Shown piece by piece: positions 17,406 through 26,632 of a stretch of DNA of 64,000 nt (position 1 is the stretch's first letter; the number at the start of each line of letters is the position of its first letter). This DNA is from Phaeobacter gallaeciensis DSM 26640 (GTDB lineage Bacteria > Pseudomonadota > Alphaproteobacteria > Rhodobacterales > Rhodobacteraceae). The notes beneath the pieces are model-generated. The model saw nothing but the letters and a program-made list of their open reading frames with translations. It ran no database searches and had not been told where the DNA came from. The stretch is from assembly GCF_000511385.1 (NCBI RefSeq), contig NC_023137.1, positions 3,231,001 through 3,295,000 on the forward strand, given 5' to 3'. Both the position numbers and the translations under genes were made by a program.

Positions 17406-17933
17406 TCAATGCAGCCTGTGCACGGTTGGTCGTGTTGGCGCGCGCTCCCAGATCACGACCTGGTGACCGCCGGATCTGTGCAATTCTGCCAGCATCCGCT
17501 CCATACGCAACCCCGGCAGGGTCGCGAAAGCGTCAAAGAGCGCATCGGTGTTGGTTGCATTGACCGGGATCGCCAAGGCCGACTGCCCCGGTTGATCCAG
17601 CAACCAATGAGGTGGTTTGGCGGCGTGATCCAGTGTCAGGCGCTCCAGTTCGGAGAGCGCGACAGCCCCACCGGTGAGAGGGCCGAAATAAGCGATCTGC
17701 CCTTCGTCCACCTGAACCACACCGGGGCCGCCGCCGCCGAGGCGAAACCGCATGCGCTGCATGCCGATGACCGCGATGACAACGCCCAGCCCCAGCAGCG
17801 CCCAGCCCAGCAGCGCCTGAAATCCGTAGCTGCCAAGCGCCCAGAACAGGCCAAGCGCACCAAGAGCCGTCGCCGCAATCATCTCGCGCCAGCGCCAAAG
17901 AGCCGCGCGGGCTTCTGGTCGAATGAAGGTCAT
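17406..17933 (-). CDS. Conserved membrane protein of unknown function
   Basis: 175 residues. Two hydrophobic helices at about 19-36 and 38-58 (ATALGALGLFWALGSYGFQA, LGWALLGLGVVIAVIGM) are followed by a soluble strand-rich domain (VQVDEGQIAYFGPLTGGAVA, LSELERLTLDH, SALAIPVNATNTDALFDAF, HQVVIWER). The organisation resembles PH-like membrane proteins, but I do not recognise a family. Its start overlaps the GNAT gene stop by 4 bp (ATGA), so it is the last gene of an rsmE-GNAT-membrane protein operon. Confidence 0.75.
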   Translation of the reverse strand: MTFIRPEARAALWRWREMIAATALGALGLFWALGSYGFQALLGWALLGLGVVIAVIGMQRMRFRLGGGGPGVVQVDEGQIAYFGPLTGGAVALSELERLTLDHAAKPPHWLLDQPGQSALAIPVNATNTDALFDAFATLPGLRMERMLAELHRSGGHQVVIWERAPTRPTVHRLH

Positions 17934-18838
17934 GAAGCAGACCCTCCTCCAGCCAGCTCAGGCTGCGGCGCATGATCAAAAAGGATGAGAGAATAACCGC
18001 CGATGGGTTGAAATCCGATGGCCCGATAAGCCCGCACGGCGGCCTCTCCCGCTGCAAAAAGCACGGCCTGTTCCACGCCCGCCCTGCGGGCTTCTTTCAG
18101 GTGTAGCGCCAGCGCGCAGCGGGCGTAGCCGTGGCCGCGTTGTTCGGGCGGTGTGTAGACCCCACCGATTTGCACCACCTCAGGCAGCTGCGCGTTGAAA
18201 CCTGTCATGGCGACCCAGCGGTCTGCGATGCTCAGCACTCGGTGACTGTCGCGCAAAAGGTAGCTGTCGATATCCTGTGATGCGATGGCCACCGCCTCAC
18301 TCGCGGGGGTGCCGAGAATTTCCTGATGATAAGCCGCGCGCCACTGCACCAGCATCGGGCGGGGCGCAGCCGACAAGGGGTGCAGCGTCGCGCCTTTTAG
18401 CTGCGGTCGGTCAAGACTGCTCAGATCCAGATCCGTCAGCGAGAGCGCCAGTCCCGGCTCATCACGGTCAAGCCGCTTGGGGTGCTGGTCCAGCCCGGTG
18501 GCCGCAAGGTAGCGGCGCGCTTGCGTCGTTTCCCCCAACACACCGACCTGGGGTTGCGATGAGGTCTCTGCCAGTCTCTGCTCCACCAATTGCTGCAATT
18601 GCTGCCAGTCCGCAGCACTGGCCTCAGCCGCCTGAATCAGCAGGGTGCCATCATTGGTAAGGCCCGCAACGCCGCTATTTCCACTGCCGCGCACCCAAAC
18701 ACGCATCGCCTTGGCCTCGGTCCCGTGCAGGCCGTGGTCGCGCAGATTGATCAGTAGAAACATGGAGCTGGCGACGTTGCGACGCAGCAGGTCACGGATC
18801 GCAGCGAGGTCGCCGTCCTGTGCCGGACGCCAGCTCAT
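17930..18838 (-). CDS. GNAT-family N-acetyltransferase
   Basis: 302 residues from MSWRPAQDGDLAAIRDLLRR. This start overlaps the rsmE stop (ATGA) and removes a non-conserved 9-residue extension. The C-terminal half carries the acetyl-CoA site: VVQIGGVYTPPEQRGHGYAR (Q-R-G-x-G-x-A/G type) followed by ALHLKEARRAGVEQAVLF and VRAYRAIGFQPIGGY. The N-terminal half is a degenerate second GNAT-like or substrate domain with LINLRDHGL. Substrate unknown. Cytoplasmic. Confidence 0.85.
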   Translation of the reverse strand: MSWRPAQDGDLAAIRDLLRRNVASSMFLLINLRDHGLHGTEAKAMRVWVRGSGNSGVAGLTNDGTLLIQAAEASAADWQQLQQLVEQRLAETSSQPQVGVLGETTQARRYLAATGLDQHPKRLDRDEPGLALSLTDLDLSSLDRPQLKGATLHPLSAAPRPMLVQWRAAYHQEILGTPASEAVAIASQDIDSYLLRDSHRVLSIADRWVAMTGFNAQLPEVVQIGGVYTPPEQRGHGYARCALALHLKEARRAGVEQAVLFAAGEAAVRAYRAIGFQPIGGYSLILFDHAPQPELAGGGSAS

Positions 18839-19563
18839 CCCCAATCTCCATAGCGTTGCTGCCAAACGGTTAGTGCCGCGACCGCAGCGGTATCAGCGCG
18901 CAGGATTCGTGGCCCCAGGCTGACCACATGGGACTGTGACAAGGCGTGTAGCCGCTTGCGCTCGGATGGTGAAAACCCACCTTCGGGACCGATGAGAATC
19001 GCCCATGGGACCGGTGCCGTTGTCTCGCTGGCCAGTGCCAATGCGCTGCCGACCTCGGCTTCGTCGCAAAACATCAACTGGCGCTCTTCGGGCCAGTGGT
19101 CCAGCAGGCGCGAGAGTTTTTGCAGTTCGGTCACTTCTGGAACATAGGTGCCACCACATTGCTCGGCGGCTTCAACCGCGTGGGCCTGAAGGCGGTCTTG
19201 GCGAATGCGGTCGGAATTTGTGAACTCGGTCTGTACCGGCAGAATCCGCGCCGCACCCATTTCGGCGGCCTTCTCCACGATGAAATCGGTACGGGCCTTT
19301 TTGATCGGGGCAAACAGCAGCCACAGATCCGGCGGCAACACCAATGGGCGGGTTTGCTCCTGACAGACCAGAACGCCACTGCGTTTGCTGGCCTCGGCCA
19401 CCTCCACGCGCCATTCGCCATCGCGCCCGTTGAACAGCAGCAGCTGTGCCCCAACCGCCTGCCGCATCACCCCAAACAGGTAATGCGCCTGATCCCGGTC
19501 CAGAGGAACCGATTGCTCTGCCCCCAGCGGGTGCTCTACATACAGTCTGATCTTTGCACTCAT
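18835..19563 (-). CDS. rsmE: 16S rRNA (uracil1498-N3)-methyltransferase
   Basis: 242 residues from MSAKIRLYVEHPLGAEQ. The longer open frame overlaps ubiA and is not conserved. It methylates U1498 of 16S rRNA using SAM and has the SPOUT knot: ILIGPEGGFSPSERKRL and VVSLGPRILRADTAAVAAL near the C-terminus. The N-terminal PUA-like part has HYLFGVMRQAVGAQLLLFNG. First gene of its operon. Its start codon is only 11 bp from the divergent ubiA start, so its promoter must lie within ubiA. No good ribosome-binding site is visible. Confidence 0.94.
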   Translation of the reverse strand: MSAKIRLYVEHPLGAEQSVPLDRDQAHYLFGVMRQAVGAQLLLFNGRDGEWRVEVAEASKRSGVLVCQEQTRPLVLPPDLWLLFAPIKKARTDFIVEKAAEMGAARILPVQTEFTNSDRIRQDRLQAHAVEAAEQCGGTYVPEVTELQKLSRLLDHWPEERQLMFCDEAEVGSALALASETTAPVPWAILIGPEGGFSPSERKRLHALSQSHVVSLGPRILRADTAAVAALTVWQQRYGDWG

Positions 19564-19574
19564 GAGGCATACAT

Positions 19575-20537
19575 ATGCAAGGCGGGACGCCAACACCAGA
19601 TGGACAGGTCGCAGATGCGGTCAAAGGCAATTGGGTCGATCGCTACGCCCCTGAATGGAGCCGCCCCTATCTGCGCCTCAGCCGCGCGGATCGCCCCATC
19701 GGGACCTGGCTGCTGCTGATCCCTTGCTGGTGGGGGCTGATGCTGGCGATCCTGTGGGATCAAAGCCCACGCTGGGGGGATCTGTGGATTTTTGTCGCCT
19801 GCGCCGCCGGGGCCTGGCTGATGCGCGGGGCCGGCTGTACCTGGAACGACATCACCGACCGCAACTTTGACGGCAAGGTCGAACGCACCCGATCGCGGCC
19901 CATCCCCTCGGGTCAGGTCACCGTCACCGGGGCTGTCGTCTGGATGGGGCTGCAAGCGCTAATCTCGCTCGGCATTCTGCTGAGTTTCAATCAGGCTGCT
20001 ATCGCAATGGGTATTCTGGCGTTATTCCCGGTGGCGGTTTACCCCTTTGCCAAGCGGTTCACCTGGTGGCCACAGGTGTTTCTGGGGCTGGCCTTCAACT
20101 GGGGGGCGATGCTGGCCTGGGTGGCCCATACCGGCACACTGAACTGGCCAGCGGTTATCCTGTATCTGGCGGGAATTGCCTGGACGCTGTTCTACGACAC
20201 GATTTATGCGCATCAAGACACCGAGGATGACGCGCTGATCGGCATCAAATCCACAGCACGGCTGTTTGGCACGCAAACGCCCATGTGGTTGCGCCGGTTC
20301 ATTGTCGCCACCGTCAGCCTGATGGCCGTCGCCATCATTCTGGCCGTGCAGCCGCAGGGATCGGTTCTGGCGTTGATGCTGGCACTGGCTGCGCCATGGG
20401 CGATGGGCTGGCATATGACTTGGCAGCTGCGGGTGTTCGATGCGGAGAACAATGATCGTTTGGTGCAGCTGTTTCGACTCAACCGGGATACGGGCTTGAT
20501 TCCGCTGATCTTCTTTGCCGCAGCTCTGTTCGCATGA
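19575..20537 (+). CDS. ubiA: 4-hydroxybenzoate polyprenyltransferase
   Basis: 320 residues with about eight membrane helices. The enzyme prenylates 4-hydroxybenzoate in ubiquinone synthesis. The two Asp-rich motifs are present: AGCTWNDITDRNFDGKVERT (first, NDxxD) and DTIYAHQDTEDDALIGIKST (second). SRPIPSG is also canonical. A GAGG site 7 nt before the ATG supports the start. That site overlaps the rsmE start codon on the other strand. Confidence 0.95.
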   Translation: MQGGTPTPDGQVADAVKGNWVDRYAPEWSRPYLRLSRADRPIGTWLLLIPCWWGLMLAILWDQSPRWGDLWIFVACAAGAWLMRGAGCTWNDITDRNFDGKVERTRSRPIPSGQVTVTGAVVWMGLQALISLGILLSFNQAAIAMGILALFPVAVYPFAKRFTWWPQVFLGLAFNWGAMLAWVAHTGTLNWPAVILYLAGIAWTLFYDTIYAHQDTEDDALIGIKSTARLFGTQTPMWLRRFIVATVSLMAVAIILAVQPQGSVLALMLALAAPWAMGWHMTWQLRVFDAENNDRLVQLFRLNRDTGLIPLIFFAAALFA

Positions 20538-20614
20538 TTGAACCCGTCGCGCAGCCCCTGTAAGACAGGCAAAAGCCGTCTCAGACGGACGCCTCAACGG
20601 AGACCAGCCTGCCC

Positions 20615-22525
20615 ATGCGCCTGTCCTCGCTTTTGATCTCTGGCCTGACCTTTGTCGCCGCTGCCGCGCTGAGCCTGGTGGTGGCCGGTTTTGCGGTGAC
20701 GGGCATCGAGGCGGGCAGTGAAACCGCAGTACGCCGTGCGCTAGACACAGCCGGCCATACCTGGGCCGAAGTCACCGCTGACGGGCTGCGCGTGATCCTG
20801 AATGGCACCGCGCCAGATGAGGCGACACGTTTCAGCGTGATTTCGCTGGTGGGCGGAGTGGTCGACGCGGCGCGGGTGATCGACGAGATGCAAATCACCC
20901 CCTCCGAAGGCATCGCGCCACCCCGATTTTCAGCCGAAATTCTGCGAAATGACAGCGGCATTTCAATCATCGGGCTGATCCCTCGCGTTACCGACCGCGA
21001 AACAGTGATCACCCGGCTGAATACAATCGCCGGTGCGGATCAGGTTGCGGATCTGCTGGAAACCGCAAATTACACCGCCCCCAAGGGCTGGATGCCCGCT
21101 ATGGACTTCGCATTGGATGCTCTGAGCCTGCTGCCCCGGTCAAAGATCTCGGTCGAGGCGGAGGAAGTTTCCATCACCGCCATTTCCGACAGCGCCGATG
21201 CCAAGGAACAGATCGAGAAACGCCTGACCCGCATGGCACCAGCCGGGCTGCGCCTGGCTCTGGATATTGCGGCGCCGCGCCCGGTCATCACACCGTTCAC
21301 CCTGCGCTATAGCCTTGATGATACGGGCGGTCGCTTTGACGCCTGCTCCGCAGAAAGCGCCCTGAGCCGAGACCGGATTTTGCGGGCGGCGACCAAGGCC
21401 GGGTTTGACGGCAAGGCCGATTGCGTGATCGGCATGGGGGTCCCCTCGCCCAATTGGGCCCGCGCCGCCGAGCTGGGGATTGCATCTCTGGCAGAACTGG
21501 GTGCGGGATCCGTGACGCTGGCCAATGCCGATATGACGCTGGTCGCCGCCGAAGGCACCGCACCGGCACTGTTTGACCATGTGGTTGGTGAGCTCGAGAG
21601 CGCCCTACCCCAGGTTTTTGCCCTGCATGCGGTCTTGCCCGAGCCGGAAACCGATGAAGGAAGCGGTCCACCTGAGTTTACCGCAACCCTGAGCCCGGAA
21701 GGTCAAGTGCAACTGCGTGGGCGGATTTCGGATGAGGCGCTGCGCCAGATCAGCAGCAGCTATGCCCAGGCGCGGTTCGGGTCGCAGAATGTCTATAGTG
21801 CCACACGGGTGGTTGAGGATCTGCCTGCCGATTGGCCCGTGCGGGTTCTGGCCGGGCTAGAGGCACTGTCCCATCTTCAGCGCGGCGCGGTGTCGGTGAC
21901 CCCGGACAGCCTGAGTCTGAGCGGAATGAGCCACCGCGAAGACGCGCCTTCTGAAATCGCCAAGCTGTTGTCCGCCAAACTTGGCGAGGCAGAGAGCTAT
22001 GAGCTGAACGTCACCTATGAGGAGCCGCCGGAACCTGCGGATAAGCCGATGTCGCCGGAGCTGTGTGAGGCGGAGCTGGCGGCGGTGCAGGCGGTCTCAA
22101 AAATCACCTTTGAACCGGGCTCGGCGACCGTGGCCGCCGATAGCCGGGACACATTGGACCAGATCGCCGACATCCTGGCGCGCTGTGACGGGGTGCGGCT
22201 GGAGATCCAGGGCCATACCGACAGTCAGGGACGCGAAGAAATGAACCAGAACCTCAGCCAAGCACGGGCACAGTCGGTTCTGAATGAGCTGCGGGGTCGT
22301 CGTCTGGTCACCAGCAGCTTCACCGCCAAGGGGTATGGCGAAAGCACCCCGATTGCGAGCAATGACACAGAAGACGGCCGTGAAGCCAATCGTCGGATCG
22401 AATTCCGCCTGATCCGCCCCGCTAATGACGCCACCAGCGAAACCACGCTTGATGAGGCCGCCACCGCCCCTGAAGGCACCTCAGAGACCCCTTCCGACAG
22501 TGAACAGGAGACATCCGGACAATGA
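20615..22525 (+). CDS. OmpA-domain envelope protein with repeated BON-like region
   Basis: 636 residues. One N-terminal hydrophobic segment (about 7-29) acts as anchor or signal. Residues 40-480 contain several short alpha/beta units that look BON-like (AVRRALDTAGHTWAEVTADG, LRVILNGTAPDEATRFSVIS, FTATLSPEGQVQLRGRISDE), in the manner of Mycobacterium ArfA-like proteins. The OmpA C-terminal peptidoglycan-binding domain (about 495-605) has ITFEPGSATVAADSRDTLDQ, LEIQGHTDSQGREEMNQNLS, ARAQSV and KGYGESTPIASN. An acidic Thr/Glu/Ser tail ends the protein. Probably periplasmic and tied to peptidoglycan. It overlaps the downstream coiled-coil gene by 4 bp. Function inferred only at the level of envelope structure. 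Confidence 0.85.
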   Translation: MRLSSLLISGLTFVAAAALSLVVAGFAVTGIEAGSETAVRRALDTAGHTWAEVTADGLRVILNGTAPDEATRFSVISLVGGVVDAARVIDEMQITPSEGIAPPRFSAEILRNDSGISIIGLIPRVTDRETVITRLNTIAGADQVADLLETANYTAPKGWMPAMDFALDALSLLPRSKISVEAEEVSITAISDSADAKEQIEKRLTRMAPAGLRLALDIAAPRPVITPFTLRYSLDDTGGRFDACSAESALSRDRILRAATKAGFDGKADCVIGMGVPSPNWARAAELGIASLAELGAGSVTLANADMTLVAAEGTAPALFDHVVGELESALPQVFALHAVLPEPETDEGSGPPEFTATLSPEGQVQLRGRISDEALRQISSSYAQARFGSQNVYSATRVVEDLPADWPVRVLAGLEALSHLQRGAVSVTPDSLSLSGMSHREDAPSEIAKLLSAKLGEAESYELNVTYEEPPEPADKPMSPELCEAELAAVQAVSKITFEPGSATVAADSRDTLDQIADILARCDGVRLEIQGHTDSQGREEMNQNLSQARAQSVLNELRGRRLVTSSFTAKGYGESTPIASNDTEDGREANRRIEFRLIRPANDATSETTLDEAATAPEGTSETPSDSEQETSGQ

Positions 22526-22836
22526 ACAGGACAGAGTTCATCATCACCACTGCCATTATCCTGTTTGTCGCCTTTGCGATGGGGTGGTTTGCCAATTGGC
22601 TGGTGCATCGCTTTACCCGCGTGAAGCAGAGCGACGTGGCCGATCTGGACCGGATGAGCCAGGAGTTGCACGAAGCAGAAGAAACCCGCGATCAGGCGAT
22701 CACCTATCTGCAGCAGCGAGAGGCCGAACTGTCCAATCAGCTGGTTCAGACAGAGGCTGAACTGCGCGCGGCCATGGACGGGCTGCGGGATGCGCGCCGC
22801 GAAGCGGAAGAATTGCGCGGGCAGTTACACGGATAA
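22522..22836 (+). CDS. Small membrane-anchored coiled-coil protein
   Basis: 104 residues. One N-terminal transmembrane helix (about 7-27: IITTAIILFVAFAMGWFANW) is followed by a charged coiled coil from about 38 to the end, rich in Glu, Gln, Arg and Leu heptads (LDRMSQELHEAEETRDQAI, YLQQREAELSNQLVQTEAEL). No enzymatic motif. Translationally coupled to the OmpA-domain gene (ATGA), which suggests the two products work together in the envelope. Family known only as hypothetical. Confidence 0.8.
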   Translation: MNRTEFIITTAIILFVAFAMGWFANWLVHRFTRVKQSDVADLDRMSQELHEAEETRDQAITYLQQREAELSNQLVQTEAELRAAMDGLRDARREAEELRGQLHG

Positions 22837-22850
22837 GACGGTCGGCGGGA

Positions 22851-23312
22851 TCAGTCCCAGCGAGTCAGCGCCTCTTCGTCGCTGTCCTTTGCCTCTACCC
22901 AGTTTCCGGTGCCATCCTGCGTCAGCTCTTTCTTCCAGAAGGGGGCGCGGGATTTGAGGTAATCCATCAGATATTCTGCGGCCTCAAATGCATCGGAGCG
23001 ATGACGGGCTGCGGTGGCGACCATCATGATCTGCTCGCCCGGAACCAAGCGCCCATGGCGGTGAATGACCAGCGCATCCGCAAGGGACCAGCGCTGTTGC
23101 GCCTCCTGCGTGATCGCCTCTATCGCGCGCTCGGTCATACCGGGGTAATGCTCAATCTCCATTGCCACCATGTCGCCGCTGTCGGATCCCCGCACCACGC
23201 CGGTGAAGGTTACGAGAGCACCGGCATTGGCGCCGGAGGTCGCAACATCCGACGCAAAGCGCTGGCTTTCCTCCCCCAGATCAAAGGCGTCCGTTTGCAC
23301 CGTGATCCGCAT
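22851..23312 (-). CDS. moaE: Molybdopterin synthase catalytic subunit
   Basis: 153 residues. MoaE transfers sulfur from MoaD thiocarboxylate to precursor Z to form molybdopterin. Family blocks are GALVTFTGVVRG, MEIEHYPGMTERAIEAI, VIHRHGRLVPGEQIMMVATA, ARHRSDAFEAAEYLMDYLK and the catalytic-lysine segment KSRAPFWKKE. It sits 3 bp after moaD, the normal pairing. Convergent with the coiled-coil gene. Confidence 0.96.
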   Translation of the reverse strand: MRITVQTDAFDLGEESQRFASDVATSGANAGALVTFTGVVRGSDSGDMVAMEIEHYPGMTERAIEAITQEAQQRWSLADALVIHRHGRLVPGEQIMMVATAARHRSDAFEAAEYLMDYLKSRAPFWKKELTQDGTGNWVEAKDSDEEALTRWD

Positions 23313-23315
23313 CTC

Positions 23316-23561
23316 TCAGCCTCCGGTCATAGGTGGGAAAAATGCCACCTCTCGCACGCCATCAAGCGAGGCATCAAAATCAGAGAGGTCCTGATCCAGC
23401 GCCACACGTAGCGCCGACAGATCCGCAAAAGCCGCGGCATAGCGCGGATCGCGGCCGCTGAGTTCGGCCACCAGATCGCGTACAGTTCCGGCTGTGGTCT
23501 CGAGTTTTTCCTTCGGCAGTCCGATACGCTCGCGCACCCAGGCAAAATAGAGAACATCCAT
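23316..23561 (-). CDS. moaD: Molybdopterin synthase sulfur carrier subunit
   Basis: 81 residues, ubiquitin-like. It starts MDVLYFAWVRERIG and ends in FFPPMTGG; the C-terminal Gly-Gly is the adenylation and thiocarboxylation site. It overlaps the pgsA stop at its start by one base and leads directly into moaE. Short, but unambiguous from the C-terminus and neighbour. Confidence 0.95.
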   Translation of the reverse strand: MDVLYFAWVRERIGLPKEKLETTAGTVRDLVAELSGRDPRYAAAFADLSALRVALDQDLSDFDASLDGVREVAFFPPMTGG

Positions 23562-24232
23562 CAGCGGGTCTCCTTCAGATGTGGCAGTGCCTTGCGCATA
23601 TAGTCAGCGCCAGTCACCAATGTCAGCGCCGCCGCGATCCACAGCAGCAACAGGCCCAACCGGCTGGTCCAGATCATGCCTTCGTATTTCCAGCGCAGGC
23701 CAAATTCATCGCTGATCTCGCCCAGCATAATCTGATCCACCAGCGGCTGATCCATGCCAAAGGAGGACATCACCAGATAGTGCTCAAAGATGCCTTGGGA
23801 AAACAGCGTGGCAATGGCGATCATCTGCGCGGTCGTCTTCCATTTCGCCAGCGCCGTCACCTTGAGCGTGCCCGCCGTATCGCCGAGAAATTCGCGCAAA
23901 CCGGAGACAAATACCTCACGAAACAGGATCACCGTGGCGGGCAGCACCAGCCAGGGCGTCCAGTGTTCGGCAGCGTATCCCACGAGGATCATCAATGCGA
24001 TCACCACCATCGCCTTGTCAGCGATGGGATCAAGCATCGCCCCCATCTTCGTCTCTTGCCCCCAGGACCGCGCGAGGTAGCCGTCAAACCAGTCGGTAAT
24101 CGCCGCGCTGACAAAGAGGATCAGCGCAAACCAATCCGCATAGGGGCGCGAAAAATAGAGGAACATAATCGCGAGCCCCGGTGCTGCCACCAGGCGCATC
24201 AGGGTGAGGATATTGGGCACGGTCCATTTCAT
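23561..24232 (-). CDS. pgsA: CDP-diacylglycerol-glycerol-3-phosphate 3-phosphatidyltransferase
   Basis: 223 residues with about five membrane helices. The CDP-alcohol phosphotransferase signature D-x2-DG-x2-AR-x8-G-x3-D-x3-D is complete: DWFDGYLAR, then G, then MLDPIADK. The start MKWTVPNILTLMRLVAAPGL is typical for PgsA. The enzyme makes phosphatidylglycerol phosphate at the inner membrane. First of a pgsA-moaD-moaE unit. The loop around YLVMSSFGMDQPLVDQIML is longer than in E. coli PgsA, usual in alphaproteobacteria. Confidence 0.95.
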   Translation of the reverse strand: MKWTVPNILTLMRLVAAPGLAIMFLYFSRPYADWFALILFVSAAITDWFDGYLARSWGQETKMGAMLDPIADKAMVVIALMILVGYAAEHWTPWLVLPATVILFREVFVSGLREFLGDTAGTLKVTALAKWKTTAQMIAIATLFSQGIFEHYLVMSSFGMDQPLVDQIMLGEISDEFGLRWKYEGMIWTSRLGLLLLWIAAALTLVTGADYMRKALPHLKETR

Positions 24233-24392
24233 GGCTGCACACTAGCCCGCAGTTTCACGGGTGGAAAGCGGTACAGGTGAATTTTCGGACGCGAATGGCC
24301 ACATCTTCGCGACTGTTTTTTGACCATCAAGTCAGGACCTTGTCCCACCGCACCATCAGCCTCTCACGGAGTATGCCGCAGCCGACACAGAA

Positions 24393-24417
24393 TGGCTGCC
24401 AGTCTGGCTGGCAGCCA
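24393..24417 (-). terminator. Hairpin after uvrC, possible terminator
   Basis: TGGCTGCCAG pairs with CTGGCAGCCA across a 5-nt loop, 12 bp beyond the uvrC stop. No T-run follows, so termination efficiency is uncertain. The remaining 24233-24392 gap to pgsA holds only promoter-length DNA. Confidence 0.4.
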
Positions 24418-24428
24418 AGCCCGAGCAG

Positions 24429-26318
24429 CTACCCCTGAGCATGAAAGAAATCATAGATCCGCTGCGCTAACGCTGCTGAGACCCCTTCTACCGCCTTCAG
24501 GTCCGACAGGTTGGCCCGGCTGACCGCCTTGGCGCTGCCAAAATGTGCCAACAGCGCACGTTTGCGGGCCGCACCGACACCCGGCACCTCATCCAGCGGC
24601 GTGGCGCCCATGGCTTTCGCCCGTTTGGCGCGGTGGGTGCCAATCGCAAAACGGTGCGCCTCATCCCGCATTCGCTGCACAAAATAGAGAACCGGATCAT
24701 TGCGTTGGAGGGCAAAAGCGGGCTCCCCCAGGCGGTGAAACTCTTCCTTGCCGTGGTCCCGGTCGACACCTTTGGCGACACCAATCATGGGAATGTCCTG
24801 CACACCATGCTCAGCCATGATCTCCGCCACTGCGCTGACCTGCCCGGCGCCGCCGTCAATCAACAGAAGATCCGGCCAGAGGCCCTTCGCACGGTCGGGA
24901 TCCTCCTTCAGCAGGCGCGAGAAACGACGATGCAGGACTTCTTTCATCATGCCGAAATCATCGCCGGGCGTGAGATCATCGCCCTTGATATTGAACTTGC
25001 GATAAGCGTTTTTCATGAACCCTTCGGGGCCGGCGACGATCATACCACCGACAGCATGGCTGCCCTGAATATGGGAGTTGTCGTAGACCTCAATCCGCTG
25101 CGGTGGCCCCTCCAGACCGAAGGCTTCAGCCACACCGCCCAGCAATTTGGCCTGTGTCGCGCTTTCGGCCATGCGCCGGGCGAGGGATTCGCGGGCGTTG
25201 CGCACGGCACCGGCCACCAGCTCTGTCTTCTCTCCACGCTGCGGCACCAGAATTTCGACCCGGCGCCCGGCCTTGTCGCTGAGTGCCAGTTCCATCAGAT
25301 CGCCATTCTCAATTTCGTCAGACAGGATCAACTGCCGGGGCGGTTCCTTATTGTCGTAGAACTGGCCGATGAAGGCCTCCATCACCTCAGCCGAGGAGAC
25401 GTCACCGTTGATGCGGGGATAGAAATCCTGGTTGCCCCAGTTCTGGTTGGCCCGAATGAAAAACACCTGCACGCAGGCCTGTCCGCTGTCGAGATGCAGA
25501 CCGATCACATCCGCCTCCGCCACGCCGCGTGGGTTGATACCCTGCGAGGTCTGCACCTGCGTCAGCGCCTTGATCCGGTCGCGCAGGGCGGCGGCGCGCT
25601 CAAACTCCATCGCCTCGGAGGCTGCCGCCATCTGCTCGGCGAGTTCTTCCTGGATCTTGGTGGAACGCCCGGACAGAAACCGCTCAGCATCCCGCACGGA
25701 GGCCGCATAGTCCTCGGCCGAGATCTCACCGGTACAGGGCGCGGTGCAGCGCTTGATCTGATATTGCAGGCAGGGACGCGTGCGGCTTTCGAACATCGCA
25801 TTGCTGCAATTGCGCAGCAGGAAGGCCTTCTGCAACTGATTGAGAGTTCGGTTGACCGCGCCTGCACTCGCGAAGGGACCAAAATAGCTGCCCTTCTCGC
25901 GTCGGGTGCCGCGGTGTTTCTTGATCTGCGGAAACGCGTGATCCTTTGCGACCAGAATATTGGGGAAACTTTTGTCGTCACGCAGCAGTACGTTGTACTT
26001 TGGCTTGAGCTGCTTGATCAGGTTCTGCTCCAGCAGCAGTGCCTCAGTCTCCGTACGTGTGGTCAGGAACATCATCGATGCAGTAGCCGCGATCATCCGC
26101 TCAATCCGGGGCGAATGGCCCGGACGGGAATAGTTCGACACCCGCGCCCGCAGATTGCGCGCCTTTCCGACGTAGAGCACACGGCTCTCGCTATCCAGCA
26201 TCCTGTAGACACCCGGAGAACTGTCTAGGGTCTTCAGGTAATCCTGTATTATGGCGTACCCCGTCCGGGGGATGGGGCTTGTCGTTTCAGGTGAGGTTTC
26301 GGGCTGATGGTCTGTCAT
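24429..26318 (-). CDS. uvrC: Excinuclease ABC subunit C
   Basis: 629 residues from [20 protein letters not shown]; a further 24 upstream codons are open but not conserved. UvrC makes both incisions in nucleotide excision repair. The GIY-YIG nuclease is at about 30-110 ([20 protein letters not shown]). The Cys region [18 protein letters not shown] is followed by the UVR motif (about 220), the RNase H-like nuclease ([20 protein letters not shown] and [12 protein letters not shown]) and C-terminal helix-hairpin-helices ([20 protein letters not shown]). Single gene with its own AT-rich upstream region. Confidence 0.97.
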   Translation of the reverse strand: MTDHQPETSPETTSPIPRTGYAIIQDYLKTLDSSPGVYRMLDSESRVLYVGKARNLRARVSNYSRPGHSPRIERMIAATASMMFLTTRTETEALLLEQNLIKQLKPKYNVLLRDDKSFPNILVAKDHAFPQIKKHRGTRREKGSYFGPFASAGAVNRTLNQLQKAFLLRNCSNAMFESRTRPCLQYQIKRCTAPCTGEISAEDYAASVRDAERFLSGRSTKIQEELAEQMAAASEAMEFERAAALRDRIKALTQVQTSQGINPRGVAEADVIGLHLDSGQACVQVFFIRANQNWGNQDFYPRINGDVSSAEVMEAFIGQFYDNKEPPRQLILSDEIENGDLMELALSDKAGRRVEILVPQRGEKTELVAGAVRNARESLARRMAESATQAKLLGGVAEAFGLEGPPQRIEVYDNSHIQGSHAVGGMIVAGPEGFMKNAYRKFNIKGDDLTPGDDFGMMKEVLHRRFSRLLKEDPDRAKGLWPDLLLIDGGAGQVSAVAEIMAEHGVQDIPMIGVAKGVDRDHGKEEFHRLGEPAFALQRNDPVLYFVQRMRDEAHRFAIGTHRAKRAKAMGATPLDEVPGVGAARKRALLAHFGSAKAVSRANLSDLKAVEGVSAALAQRIYDFFHAQG

Positions 26319-26632
26319 GTTCCGAGATCTATGATTCCCGCAGGTGGTCTGCAATGTTAGCGCATCAGGATCAACATGGAACAAATCCACTGATGCTGTG
26401 GATAAGTCTGGTAATATCTTATGGCTATCCGCATTTTTTCCTTATTTTTGGCTGATTTCCAGCGTTTGCCTAAAAAATAGGCACATAGGTAAGCACATGA
26501 TAACAAAGGAAAACTTTTATGATTGCGGACAAGGTTATGATTTCAAAAGGATTTTTGTAACAGGTTTACGACCAGTTGACGCTACGTGCACAACTTCGGC
26601 GCTACCACTTTTGAACCGCCCCGCAGACAGGG
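26319..26632. promoter_or_regulatory. AT-rich intergenic region upstream of uvrC with a DnaA-box match
   Basis: 314 bp, markedly AT-richer than the surrounding coding DNA, between the uvrC start and the SDR stop. TGTGGATAA at 26397-26405 is an exact match to the DnaA-box consensus (TTATCCACA on the minus strand). The one open frame across it shows no coding character. It should contain the uvrC promoter. One box does not make an origin. Confidence 0.45.

Noticed and set aside
16022..17563. 513-codon open frame opposite gshA
   Set aside because: gshA on the other strand has full family similarity and a ribosome-binding site; the antisense product resembles nothing.
24543..26228. 561-codon open frame opposite uvrC
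   Set aside because: Shadow of uvrC, whose domains are complete on the minus strand.
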